Assembly: GCF_000150275.1 (NCBI RefSeq)
Contig: NW_002060943.1
Coordinates: 11,346,878 to 11,410,877, forward strand
DNA: 64,000 bases
Origin: Trichoplax adhaerens
Taxonomy: Eukaryota; Placozoa; Uniplacotomia; Trichoplacea; Trichoplacidae
Direction of reading: 5' to 3'
This document shows, one piece after another, positions 25,134-38,500 of the stretch. Made by a program: the position numbers and the translations under genes. Positions within the stretch are counted from its first letter, which is position 1, and each line of letters starts with the position of its first letter. The notes beneath the pieces were generated by a model. That model saw only the letters and a program-made list of their open reading frames with translations, made no database searches and was not told the origin of the DNA.

Positions 25134-28125
25134 CTACTTAAATATTTTTCCCTGATTGAATTTTCTGCCACCGAAATCTCCTTCCCATAACAAATACTCG
25201 TTAATCAGCTTTTTGTCGTCTGACTTGTCAACATCCAGTTTAACGAATTCGTAAGAAGGAGCATCGATATTCCAATCTTCGTCGAGCTTCGCATTACAAA
25301 TATTTAAAATACATTACGTTACAATAATGTAAGCTAAAACACAAAATTGTAACTCCTATTAAGATCGTATTTTATCGTAAGTAACTTACATTAAAGATTA
25401 ATTCTTGTCCGCGCATTATCCAGATTCCTGAAATAGTGCTATCACCGTCTTTACCGAAAATGCAGACACTGCCAAACGCATGCTTCTTCAACTTTTCTAT
25501 TCTTTGAAACATACCGCTAACTAAATTGCAAGACATAAATATCTTCTTGAGATCTTCTGGATATTTATATTCCCCCTTCCAAATTGAGAACCCTTCTTTG
25601 TCGAAATTTTCCCAAAAGTACGGAATCGCAACTTTTTCTGTGTCCTCGTTGGAATAAACTCGTTTGAAAGCATCAAGTACGAAGGCACTAGATAAGTATC
25701 AACATACGTTAATTACACCATTTCAAAACTTTTCGTCATATTGAAGTGATAATTTAGGCAGAGAAAAAATAAAAAGTATTATGATACCTTTTAGCAAGAT
25801 TGGCAAAAGGATCAGGTTTCTTTGATTCTTTTGGTTTTTCGTCATCATCATCTGCTTGTGGCTTGGGTTTTGGTTTCGCGGCCTTTGTCTCCTCTTTCTG
25901 CTTTTTCTCTTTTTTTTGGTCCTTCTTATCTTTTCCTTGGTCCTTCTTGTCTTTTCCTTGGAGCTCTGCAAATCTTTTAGCTATGTAGTTTCGACGTTAT
26001 TTTATGTAAGATAAAGAGTACGATTAAACAAGCAGAACTATTATCAGGGAGTCAAATTACGTATAATAGACTACCATCAAATTGTGCCATTTTTTCACAG
26101 AACTTGAATTCTCCAATCACGTTACGGAATTGAGGTTGATTTACAAGCGTAGTAAACCATCGGTTAACGTTGGGGTAAGGTGCTCTAAATGCAGGATCAA
26201 GGACCTACCAGTGTATAGCATATAACAATCAATTAGCGGTGTGTCCATTTTGTTTTTACTCGTTCTAAACATAAATGATGTTTCTAAATAACCTGTTTAA
26301 ACAAGTGATACAGATTGCACGCCAAAGAGATATCAGCCAAGGTTACTCTTTCTCCGACCAAGAAAGTCCTTGTGGACAAGTCATTGTTGAGGACCTTTAA
26401 AATAGATGAGATCACTTCCTTGGCTTTTTCGGTATTCTAAAGAGATAAATCAAAAGTTGCTATTCAGCAAGATAGCATGAAATCTATAGACTTTATTTCA
26501 TCATTAAAAGGTAGAGAGATGTTATTTTTTAATATAGCAGTCTCTAGCACACAACTACAACGATTACTTGAGTTAAATGATTACTGATATGAAGTGAACT
26601 ACTAAGACTTGCCTGTTTATTATACTGCATTATCCCGTAAGTTGGAAAAACCCAAGAGCAAGCATGAGGCAAAACTTCATTGTCAGCTAGGCTTATATAC
26701 TGCATAATTTTGGCAGCATCGGTTTTGGTTTTGCCATGTAGTTGTGCATTTGAAACTAGAATATACAAAATTGTTTCAATTTTTGGAATTATATACGAAC
26801 ATAACTTTTTAAAAAAGGACCCATCATCATGATCTACTTGAAATTTCGTTCCATGTCAAGATAAATCACTTTCCAATTATAGAGTTGTTGAGAAATTGAA
26901 CTTGTACTACCATTGCCCTGCATCTGTAATGGCATTACTCGTATTAAGGAGAGGCTGTTACAGTAAAGTATGAACCTGGCAAACATGGCCAATACTGTAC
27001 TAGCTCTTTATCAAAAGGTAAGTAGGTTAAGACGTTAACAAGCATCTGTTTAATTCAATTTAAATCTCCCTGGAATTGTCTTATTGAGGTCTATACAGCA
27101 GCATGAATAGTACAGCATGAATAGTACAGCACGAATAGTACAGTACAAAGTAAGTAAATAACAAAGTCCTATTAGGGGGTAATTCAAAAGTAGTCGCTGA
27201 AAGTAACAAATCCTATCAAGCTGATCGGTGAGAGATCGAATCGATCAAGTTGAATACTGTACACATACCATAGTAGGCAATAGCGTTAGTTTCGTAAATG
27301 CAAGTTCCATCTGAGCCTTCGAATGCAGGTACCTACGCAATGTATTTTAAGTTCAATGATTAGAAATGTTAAAGAATCGATTAATATGAAGTTGTAGATG
27401 ACTGCTGTAATAGTAGCTCATTAATTCCATAGTTGCAGTGTAAAATATTGAATCATTATTGAGTATCAATACTATACGTCCATAGTGCTCGATGTCGCAT
27501 CAATATCAGAAAATACTAAAGTAGAATAGCACTGAGGCATACATCTACAGAGATACTCGTATCATTTCTTTCAACTATCCCAACAAATTACAGTATATTA
27601 CGATCTATAAAGATATACAGTAGGTCCAATGGGATAAGCACATGCGTCATTTGATCACCGTCTTGGGAGACGAGATTCGAGAGATGCAGACAGAATGAAC
27701 TATGGCCTTTACGTAGCCGTATAGGCAGTTATCCAAATTATTCTTTCATTTTTGTATCTACACTATATCCCTAACTCTAAAATCATTTAATTGAACTACC
27801 TTTCCTAGGGGAAACTTTTCCAAGAATCCAGCGCTCTTATTAGTCTCGCCAAGGACAAATTCTGTAGGTTCGGAAATCACCTTGATATCTGTATTGCTGT
27901 ATTGGGCAGCAACAAGAATTTTGTATGCACGGAAATTATCCGGATAGGTGTACAAAACCTATAAATATGATATAAACAGAAATTAATTTACACTCACTAG
28001 TATGCTGTACTGTATACTAAAATGTTAGGTAGTTGAAAAAAATAACAGTTTAATAGAATAATTTGCAGATGTAGACGATAATATCATGATTGGAGTCGTA
28101 GTTGAAAACTTACACCGGACGCCAT
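25134..28125 (-). CDS. EEF1G: Elongation factor 1-gamma (eEF1G)
   Basis: Scaffold subunit of the eEF1B guanine-exchange complex that recharges eEF1A with GTP during translation. Exon 1 encodes MASG (donor GTAAGT after the Gly codon). Exon 2 continues [20 protein letters not shown] and FLEKFPLGK, the GST N-terminal domain that opens the family. The GST C-terminal domain has [15 protein letters not shown] (about 26620-26680) and further exons to [10 protein letters not shown] Lys/Glu-rich linker (about 25800-25980) follows, then the conserved EF1G C-terminal domain with [36 protein letters not shown] and the terminal FNQGKIFK. All domains are present in order and no frame breaks were seen. Length is close to the family norm of about 430-440 residues. 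Confidence 0.97.
27101..27142. repeat. 14-bp tandem repeat, three copies
   Basis: GCATGAATAGTACA occurs three times head to tail; the third copy has one change (GCACG...). It lies within an EEF1G intron and has no evident function. Confidence 0.85.
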
Positions 28126-29596
28126 TGTGATTTATCAGAAAAGGATCGTACATGCGCAAACATACGTGACAAATACTTTTGCTTGGCTATCCACTGACAG
28201 CCATGTAAGCGAATAGAACAGTTTGTACCAGTTTGATAGGACTGTACAGAACAGAGGTGTAAAAAGTATAGCCTACGGCATAACAGATATACTGTACAGC
28301 ATAATAATCCCTAGTAAACGCTATATTCTGTACACGTATTACTTGTATTGAGCAAGACCGTCGTTACTTTCTTTTTACCTGTATGGGGCCTAACAACCAC
28401 TTATTTATACTTTACTATGAGAGGATTCAGCTAACGATGGACCGTAGAATATATATAGTAAATCATTATTAAATTACCGTACTCACTTCTTTTTCTCTAA
28501 CATAAATTATAACTACATCAGAGTTAAGAATAAAATTTTTCAACGTGGAGTCATACTCGTAGACGCAAGATATTCTAATCGCTTGGATGCTCATTGCTAA
28601 CTGTATTAATTATAGATGATAAAGTAATGATGTAGACTTTAGCAAAGAGTAAAAACATACATATTTATTATCTAAGAATTGTCATCTCAGGTTATTATCA
28701 ATAAATATCGCTACAGTTTACAACATAAACTGATTACAGACGGTGTTTTTAATCAGCATACAAAGAGTAACTGTACTATTTAATTAACAACGCGGTATGT
28801 CATTCCTAGCCATTAAAAGTAACTTTACAACTGTTTATCTCAAACCATCCAGTTATAGAGAAGATATTTTAGCAGAATATTTCTCTTGAGTTGCATAGTC
28901 TATAAATTGTTAAATCCTATAGCATTTTGCCAAGTATTCGCATTCATCAAATTAGATGAAATGTAATATTGCATGAAAACAAGATTGCCAAACTTGTATA
29001 CTACCGTATGTATTTGTGACTGAGAACTTTGAATCTGCTATTGCTAAACTTAGAGTATCGGCATTATGATAGATAGTACATAAATTTAAAGCGTTGTTCA
29101 CTTTATCTGACGTACATACTGTATAATATATATTTAACCTTAAAGAGCAATTAATCGAATAAATAATGGAATATATCTTTTATCATTTCATTCACCAGCG
29201 CAACAATTACTTTTTAAAAGACATCATTTGTCATAAGACAGATACATATAATAATTTCTTGAGATATTTAAGACGCTATAGTATTTACATTATTATATTA
29301 TAATAACTACATTTAATATTTATAGTGGATATTAACATTCACAGGTTAATAAAGGAATATTCTTATTAATTCGTGAGTATTCTGTTGTGGTATTAGCCGT
29401 TCAATTTTAATAAATTTAAATCGTCAAACTCCATGTCGACTAAAATTTCTTAAGATTACATACTGTAATATCAATTTAAAGTCAAAACATACGTTTATGA
29501 TTTTTTCTGCATAAATCCATACAAAGGCTAGCAGGTTAAGTCATATGATGACAATATATACTGTCATTAATTTTTTTTTACATTTGGTACTGCACT
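28126..29596. other. Intergenic region between ANAPC1 3' end and EEF1G start
   Basis: AT-rich, with stops in all frames. It should contain the EEF1G promoter (right of 28125 in window coordinates) and the ANAPC1 3' end. I see no other feature. Confidence 0.5.
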
Positions 29597-32500
29597 TTAT
29601 TCATAGTCCATATTGTCTTTGTTAGAAGAGATCATCTTAATAACCGGTAAAACTCGAAGCACCGTCTCTGCAGGTGGATTTCCACCAAATTTCATAAAAA
29701 GGGATAATAAATCAGATGGATATCCTAGAAATAAAAACCGTTTATTTTAGATTCATAAAAAATAAACTAATTAAACCAAATTAGCATATAAATCAATTAA
29801 TTTTAAAAAATACATATAAAGAATGAATCAAAAAGATAAAATTGCAGGATAGACTTAGGTATACCTCCATCTTCATTTATGCCAAAAATCTGGTATGCTG
29901 GCGGTACGTCATACAACTGAAGAAAGCTAGCTAAATGCTCCAAGGTGCCTAAGTTGGCCGTTATCAGCTTAGCGCCATCTTTCACGTATTCTAAAAATGT
30001 ATCGGGCTCTTTAAAAGTACCTATAAAAACATATTTGCACATTATGAAACACATAAAGCTAGCAATTAAAATATACGAATTCATAATTATATAATAACTT
30101 CATTTTACTAACCTGTAATATCATCCAACATGTAGCACGAAACGTAAGATTTTATGTACTCTAATAGTTCGTTGCTTATCAATGTTTCCTAAGACAAAAT
30201 CATAGTCCATAAGATTTATTACACTCTAGTTAACGTAAATTTTATAAAATAATATTAGCTAAAAATACCGTAACGGATTGCTTTATCCACATTTCATAGA
30301 AGGATATCATGAGATTTAATTCTACGAAATTCAACGGATTATATATTTTAGCACTTAGTTCGTGCAGTATATGATATATTGTCATGCATATGGTTATGAT
30401 TTCGGTTTTTTCTTCTTTTACACATTCAAAAAGTAACGATGAAAATAATGCCTTTAAATGATATTCTTGATCCTGTGAAAAGTCATTTATACAATATCTA
30501 GCTAACATTTAATCTTGAATTTCAATTAGCTATTACTTATTAGATCTAAATCAAGGGCATAATAAAAAGGAGTTCACTTATCATACAGTATCATTCTTAG
30601 TATTATTGCATAGAAATTCCGCAAAAGCCAACAGGTTTTTATTGGAAGTTAAAGACTTTATCTTGTTTATCTGTATAATAAGTGAAATTTAAACACAATT
30701 TATCAGTTTTATGGTTATAAAAGCAGCGGTAAAGGAGATTGAAAATATTACTTTTGATGGTTGACAAAATAAGCTTTCTTTTTCAATGGAGAAATCTCGT
30801 GCCAATGCATTTTGTAAGCCCTGCAATGTGAAGCAACGATTATGAAAATTAACAGTTGATAACTGCGATAAATGAACTGTATTAAAAATATCTAAGATCT
30901 GCCTACCTTTGGATCAGACTTGTAATTGAGAAACCCAGCCCGTCTTTTAACAAAGACAGTACCATGATTATCTAGTAATGCTCTAAAAGGAGATAGAAAT
31001 TGCACCGTAAGATATATTTAATGTTTTAAGCTACTATGTACGGTATGCACTCTACGGTACTTTTGCAATTTCGAATCATTTTCTAATTCTAGTCTAATTG
31101 GCCAATATCGAGGTCCTTCGATATTTATCTGAAAAGCAAAGAAAGTTAGTCAGTGATCTAGGGCGAATAGTGGCACTTACTTTAAAAGGCATTTAAATGA
31201 GTACTGATGACAACTATTGGTCTTTACTTGTTCGATTAGGTGTAACTCAGGAAGCAGACATGGGGTGGTTAAATTCAGCTTACATCGTTGATAGTTTTCA
31301 GTAGCCTTATGTACAAATAAGATGAAATCGTGTTCAGTTTATATAAAATAACATAGATGGAGCTCAGATATATTACACAAGGCGATCATACTTTCAGTGT
31401 GACTGATATCGGTACGTATACTGGGTCTCCATCGTCAATATTTCGTGTAACCATAATTCGTGGTTGTGAGGCTAACGCATAAAGATGACGAAGTGCTTGA
31501 AGATGGTATTTATTGTCACAGCTGTTGGCTGGAAAATAGGGATAGAGAGAAGCTACCAAATATGCTACAGATTCATTTGTTGTATTTAACGTGTATCTAA
31601 GATATGGAAAACATCAATGGCTTGTTTAGTCTCAAACATAACGACATACTGTACACATTTCGAACAGTGAATAGTTCCAATACCGCGAAATCATAAAAAT
31701 TACAATACTTATTTCGACTGAAGTACCGTACTGCATATTGACTAAAATTATTTACGGTAAAGAATAAGTAAGTTATGGCGCCTGGACACTGTTATATCAT
31801 TCCAAACTTTATAAAGAATCAGTCTATGATTTATCTATCGCCATTAAAATATGATTGAATTCAGTACGTACCGTCCTCCACCAAGAAATAATAATCCTAT
31901 AGACATATGTATCGCCATGTGTCTACCGTAGTTGATTTCGGTCGATCCTAATTGAGAATGTAATTTTCGTAATGTCTTTAAAACCGTCAAATTGCCTGTG
32001 CCAGACATAACCTGAATATCAAGTCATAAAATCGTTTAGAAAAGATTGGACTTTGTGCGAAATGCCATTTCAAAAAGCAAAGATGTCACTAATTGTATGG
32101 CAAAAATTTATCAAGTTTACCATAGCCAGCGCTAAGCATATAGTCCCAAGACACATTTCTATCGTACACTTTCCAGCCTCTTCAGATATCCTCGGATTTT
32201 GTTGTAATTTTATTACAAAGTTCAGATAATGTGTCTAATTCAATGCATAAATATAACATTAATTTCAATCAGCGTCATTGATAGCGTCAACTTTTATACG
32301 ATAAGCAATTCTTGCCATCTCATGAAACACAAGGGCTACTAAAGCAATTTTAGTAAAATAGCAACTTTTGGCAGAGTTAGTTTTCATAGAATGTTCATTA
32401 AAATATATCTGAACGTATTCGCGAAATGAGCTATAAAATATATTACATATGCTTTACCAAAGTAGAGAATGCTTCTGCGTTAGCAGATCCTGCAAATCGA

Positions 32501-35500
32501 AATCCAATAGCCATACAAGCTCCAGCAGTAATATATAGCTTAACTTGACTGATCATATTTATAACCAAGATTAAATTTAGTTTATAACAATGATCATAAA
32601 GGTCTATCTTAAAAATAGTTACACACCTTAATAACTCGTAATCTAATGTTTTATCAACCTTCACATTAGAAAAGCCGTGCTCTTGTGCGATCTATTATAT
32701 TCAGAAAATTTAATGAGATAAGATAAGGAAGATAAGTTGTTCATACTAGCCTTACCGGCGGTATTTGATTTTCAACCCAAGCTGTTGTTGGAAGGATCGA
32801 ATCCCACATGATCAAATACCTACTCCAGGTCTGATTTACGCGTGATATTATTAAAATGAAAGCTGTAGAACCTAGGCGACTCGAATCACTAATTGCTATG
32901 GAACTGATCTATATTGCCTTTACCTTTAAGAGCAAGAAATCTGGTCGACTGGCCTCTAGCAAGGTTTGAGTTTTGGGAGCAATAAACCAATCGGCAATGG
33001 ATCTATATACAATACCGAGATAAATTGTGTTTACGAAGGAGATGACTAACGATAGTGAACAATTTTCAAGCAAGTACTTTTACCGATTGTTTGTCTTCAA
33101 AAACATGAGACCAAGACTTAAAATTGCTCCCGGCGCTGTTACGTTCACGTTGATATTTACACCCTCCTGCCGTTAAAATTGAAACCTTGATATGGAATCA
33201 TTTTAGCAAATTATTGTTATTCCAGATTTTACCTTAATAAGATAGCTTGACGGCGAAGATTTTTCATCGATAGCGCGTTTCTGAAAAGAACATTATGATC
33301 GTTATATGCTTATTGCTAAAAGTTTCACATTATTATGTAGTATCATACAGTGACATCTTTATTTCCGCCAACAATATAGTTGTATAAATAATCCGATATT
33401 GTCAAATCAGATAATCCAGGAGAACAATCACCACGCTAGTAAACAAAGAAAATGCCATGTCAACTACATAGTTAATGCGAAGCATTTGCACGATGTATAA
33501 ATTTAAAAATATCTTACACCCAATGTGATCATTCCGAGAGCTATTCCAGCAGCAACTGAATAGGATTCTCTATCAGTACAATTATCCATCTCTGGACCTG
33601 GTCCACGCCCTATCAAGAAGACAGTTTAAGTTCGTAATTTCTTAATAGCTTTCATTTACTTATTTATGATAAAGAAAATCACACTGAAAGTTAGAGCAGA
33701 CCTATTTCTATTAGGAGCATCTTGACCATACTTCTGTGTAGGGATCCTTCATATAGTAAACCGATACCAATCAACGATGCAATTTGAACGTCTTGTGAGA
33801 TATTTAACTCCGCTGAAGTAGGTGGGAGAAGGGCTCGGATATGAACACTGAGCATTTTAGTGACAGCCAAATCCATCGTTCCACGTCTGTAGTAAGATTA
33901 GAGTTTTATAACATCAAATGACTAAACAATATTATAGTTCGATTGAGTTTTAATATTATATTACTTACTTTGCGGCAGCTATACCTAGTAATAAGCCAAT
34001 GCTAATCATCGAATGTCCCTAAAAAGTAATTGTGTTGTTATATTTTGTATTTACAAAATAGATAAAGTTACTCTTACCATTGATAAATAGTCATGAATAC
34101 TCGTAGCTTTTAAGTTAGATAAGTGCCCACTTAGTCCCAGAGCCATAAGAAAACCGGCATGTTCATTTGTTGATTGTTCGTTTTGAGGTTTATTGTAAAC
34201 AATCCATGTTGAGTCGATCTGAAATAATCATAAAATAAAGCCAGTGTGTAATATCGTAGACGTAAAAATGATCATAAGGTAGAAGTTATAATCCATAGCA
34301 TATTCCAAAAACATACATTAAACAATTGATTTACAGGCAAGCGCAAATATTAAAACTGAAATTGTTACCTGTGAGAGACCAGGCATAATGCTTATACCAG
34401 CAGCTACTCCGTTATGAAAAAGTGGCCAGTCAGTTAAACCTGGATAGTTACTCATTTCCAACTTAATGATCGCATTTCTAAAAGAAATAATTCTCTATTA
34501 CGAAATTTATATGTTATGGGTTGCGCTCTAGATTATCTTAATCACATCGGTAGTTTATTTACTTTGGAGGAATTCGACCAGTTAAATTTAGAGACGGAAT
34601 TGATACAACTTCAGCGACGATAGGGGAAGACTTGAAAAGAGTCAGCATACCCCTAATAAACATTTACAGCATACTCGTAGATAAGACTTTCAAATCTTTA
34701 ATAGTATCAATAGTTTCTATGTGATAAAAATAAAATTTTTGAGTAACCTTCCAACTGGTAGTGCCATAGTTCTTTGACTGATGGTGTACAACCATTCTTC
34801 TTGTTGTTCAATGTACTCATGATCGCTAAATTAATATTTTTATAATCTTCAATCAATATACATAAAATATAAATGAATTTAAGATTTAAATAGATGACGC
34901 AACAGTAAACTAATAAGTAATCAACGGTAAATGGACATTAACCTAGATTCAGGTTTTCTAGCTACCGACACTGGTACTGGTTTTGATGATCTCAATAATC
35001 TGCCGACCTCCCTGAGCCTAAGATCTTTGCCGAAGATAAGGTTCGTTACCTGCCATATAGTTGTTATGATGATAAAATATTAGTGACAATTCGAGGCTAC
35101 TGCTGGGTTGTACGTTACTAATAAGGAATAAAGCGAATATATAACTTTTGCTATTATACAAAATCAGATAAAAGTCTACCTTGTTGGATACAGAAGTACT
35201 TTCGTCAACATCTTCTTCTAATATTTCATTTGTAGCCTATTTTAAGCGTAATAAACGTTAAGATTTTGCCAAATTTAATATCAAAACTAGCAAAGATTAA
35301 ATAACATCACACTCGTAGGTCAATAGTGTTGACTTATCGTAATGTGATTATTTAAGATATTTTTGCCCATCCTAACTTTCGTTTGGTCATCGCTGAAGCG
35401 TTGTCTATTACTACGAAGTTTAGTTTGTCCTATTAAATCTTGTCTATTAATAAGTTCATATGCTAATTTTGGCCAACTTCCAGATGGATTACGGCGACAA

Positions 35501-38500
35501 TCATTTAAAATTTGATGAAGGATTATCTGTACGCCAAATGTTAGCGAATGCAATTTCCACGATCTAAAGTCTTTAAATTTTGATTAAATATTACTTTTAT
35601 TAGTATTGTACAGTATAAAAATATTACTTGATATCTAGATACAAACCATATGCGACAAGCAGCATTAAGCATTGTTCGGAAATCGTGTTCCCACTTTGCA
35701 AGTAGAGAATACGGAAAATAAATTCAAGTCAATGACAAAAATGTAACATGAAATGGTCTTCTAGTTTGCAGCTTACATGTAAACATCAGATGAATTCAAA
35801 ATTTGATCGCGGTTGTTTATATCTATCGTGAAAGAAAGCAGTGAATATAGTTTTGGGGCAATAGATCTTACAATACATTACGAAATGCATATACCAAATA
35901 TGTAGTATTCATAACGGAAAATAGGCTCAGCAATAGCTTCTTCATTGCCAGTAAATTTGGTACAGATCTTTAAAATAATAAAAAATTTGTTTATATCTGT
36001 AATCTCTAATTAACTAAAAGCTACCAAATTCTCGAAACCTTTCCAATCAATTCTAATCGACTGCAAATCCTGGGTATGTAATATAATTTCGTATCTTGCT
36101 ATAAATTTTAAGAAAAATCTTAGAATCATATTGAGAGAAGTACGGTATATACAAACACGTTTGATGAATTAATTTTACGAGCAATTACCTTCAATCGACG
36201 GAAACACTGGATCATCCAATTTCTGACATTGATGGGATACGACGTAATATAAGACGGCATTGTTTGTGATAACCGCTCTATTAATCAAATGCAGTAACAA
36301 TAAGAAGGTTTACTCATTACTATCCAGTACACGAACAAAGCATTGTCATTTTACAACTTTGAAATAATTGATAATCCCACCTGTAGGTACTACTTCCTGT
36401 AAGTTGTAAGTAAATAATTTAGGGAAGTCGCGGCGGTAGTAATCAAGATAAAATTTTGCGTCTAAAATACTAATGTAACAGAATTATAAGTAGTTTTAGA
36501 AGTTATTTATACCAACTTTAAAATAAAATTTATTGATAAGACACTTGATTACCTGGCACAGAAGTACAAGAATTGAGCTAATGGATAAAGTGAAGTAGCT
36601 GCAGTACTATCTAATTTAAATTCCTAAGGTATCGGATATCAAAACAACATACTTAGGTAGGTGAACGACCAGCATTACCGTTACCATTAACGACGAAAAA
36701 CATAAATGATATGATAGATATGATTTATAAAACTAACCTCATAGATCAGATGGAGAGAAAATAAAATAGAGGGCAAATGCTGATAACCGATCCAGTTCTT
36801 ATCAGGTCTACGATTCCGATGGATTTGTTAAGTAAGTTTTTTGAAATTTTAAATTTAAAATAGTATTGACATAAAAACTTAATTGCCCCTAAATGTCTAA
36901 ATATATCAGTAACTAACTTGATACACTTTGTTACTATAACGTCAAGCAGATCTTCTTTGGTATATCGAGCATGAATTGGTGTTTGGAGGACCGCTGACCA
37001 TATCTAATAAAGAATTTTTGGATTATAAAACTGCAATCTAATTTCAAAAAGCACCTTAGAAAAAGATGATTTAATTCAAGTTATCAATATATTAGATAAG
37101 AACGACTTACATCAGTTCCAATCCTAGTGCCAGTGCCCTGTAAGGTTGTCATCCAATTCAGGCATGAAATTTATCAGTTATTAAAAAAAACCAATGTCGT
37201 ATTTATGTGAGCATATCAATATACATATGTCAATCGAATCTTAATTAATAGTGTATATTGCGCACTGTACTTACGCTTACTTCTTCTAGAGAGCCTTTTT
37301 CAGATATAAGCCATAATAGAAATCTTACAAATACTTCCAGACTACATTCGATATTGTCATAAGATTTGTTGACAGATGCTTTCAAGTACTGAGCTAGTAT
37401 TGTAAATCCAATTTCTTCCGGTAGTAATTGATGCAAAGCAGCTAAGGACGATTTAACTGCGAGATTTTATCAAAAATGTAAAACGATTTTTAATTTGTTG
37501 ACTACGATCTGCTTCAGATCTCCTGTATTATCGCTACGATATGTACAATAGCACGCTCTCACCGATAACATTCGATGGCAGCTTCAATAAAGGTATACGG
37601 AACATTTTCCCGTAGTTATTAGTCTATACAAAAGATATAATACATTAGTACTAGATTACACGAACTAAAACTTCGTACTACCGTATCATAAATTGCATTC
37701 ATTATTCATACCACTATAAGTGTATCAAACGCCCATTGATATAGGAACTGAATCGATCCTGTACATATTGTTAAATCAGTTATTAATTCTAAGAATCAGC
37801 AGAATGTAGTATTCGTAATATTTCGTCATACCTGGAATTTTCCAGAGATCGAAGTTCAGCTGACAAATCTAGCGGAATCGAGTAGTCAATTAGGACAATG
37901 TCAGATAAAACTAACTGAACTTGTGAAATCTACCTGTAGAAGGCCGTTATAAAAGTAACCATTTGATGCATTATCTAAAACAGCAATTATACCAGTTTCC
38001 TATATAAAAATAACGTCGATGAGTTACTTATACCATCAATACCGTTTAGCTACTGCATTGTGTACATAAAGTGCAATCTGTAAATCCATACGTAGGCAAG
38101 CATTTACCGTCATGCATGCGACATCCTTGCTCTCTATTGTTAGCTTATATTCAAAATTCATATCATGATATTGATAAACTCTAGAGAATAGAAAAGGTGG
38201 GGTTAAAATTACGAATTGAAACTAACTGATCATTCAATATTTAATGACAGTAATCATTTTAACGTCGCTAAATGTACCTTAGCTGATCTCCTACAAGACA
38301 GTAAAAATATTTTCTGCCGTAGAAATCAGTAGCGAAGAAAGCTTTCTTCGCAACCGAAGCCAAGCAGCTAAAAAAATTTGATTTCAAACAACAACTATAT
38401 TAATATGTATTTTTTAAGGCCACTGATAGTATAATGAACTAACAGTTAATTTATTACTAATACATCATTTAATACACACATGTCTTCTTCCCATATTTTA

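Noticed and set aside
25800-25988. Plus-strand frame rich in Ser and Phe
   Set aside because: It is the antisense of the Lys/Glu-rich linker of EEF1G.
32785-32800. GGATCGAATCCC resembling a tRNA T-arm
   Set aside because: It is coding sequence of ANAPC1 (WDSILPTTAW exon).
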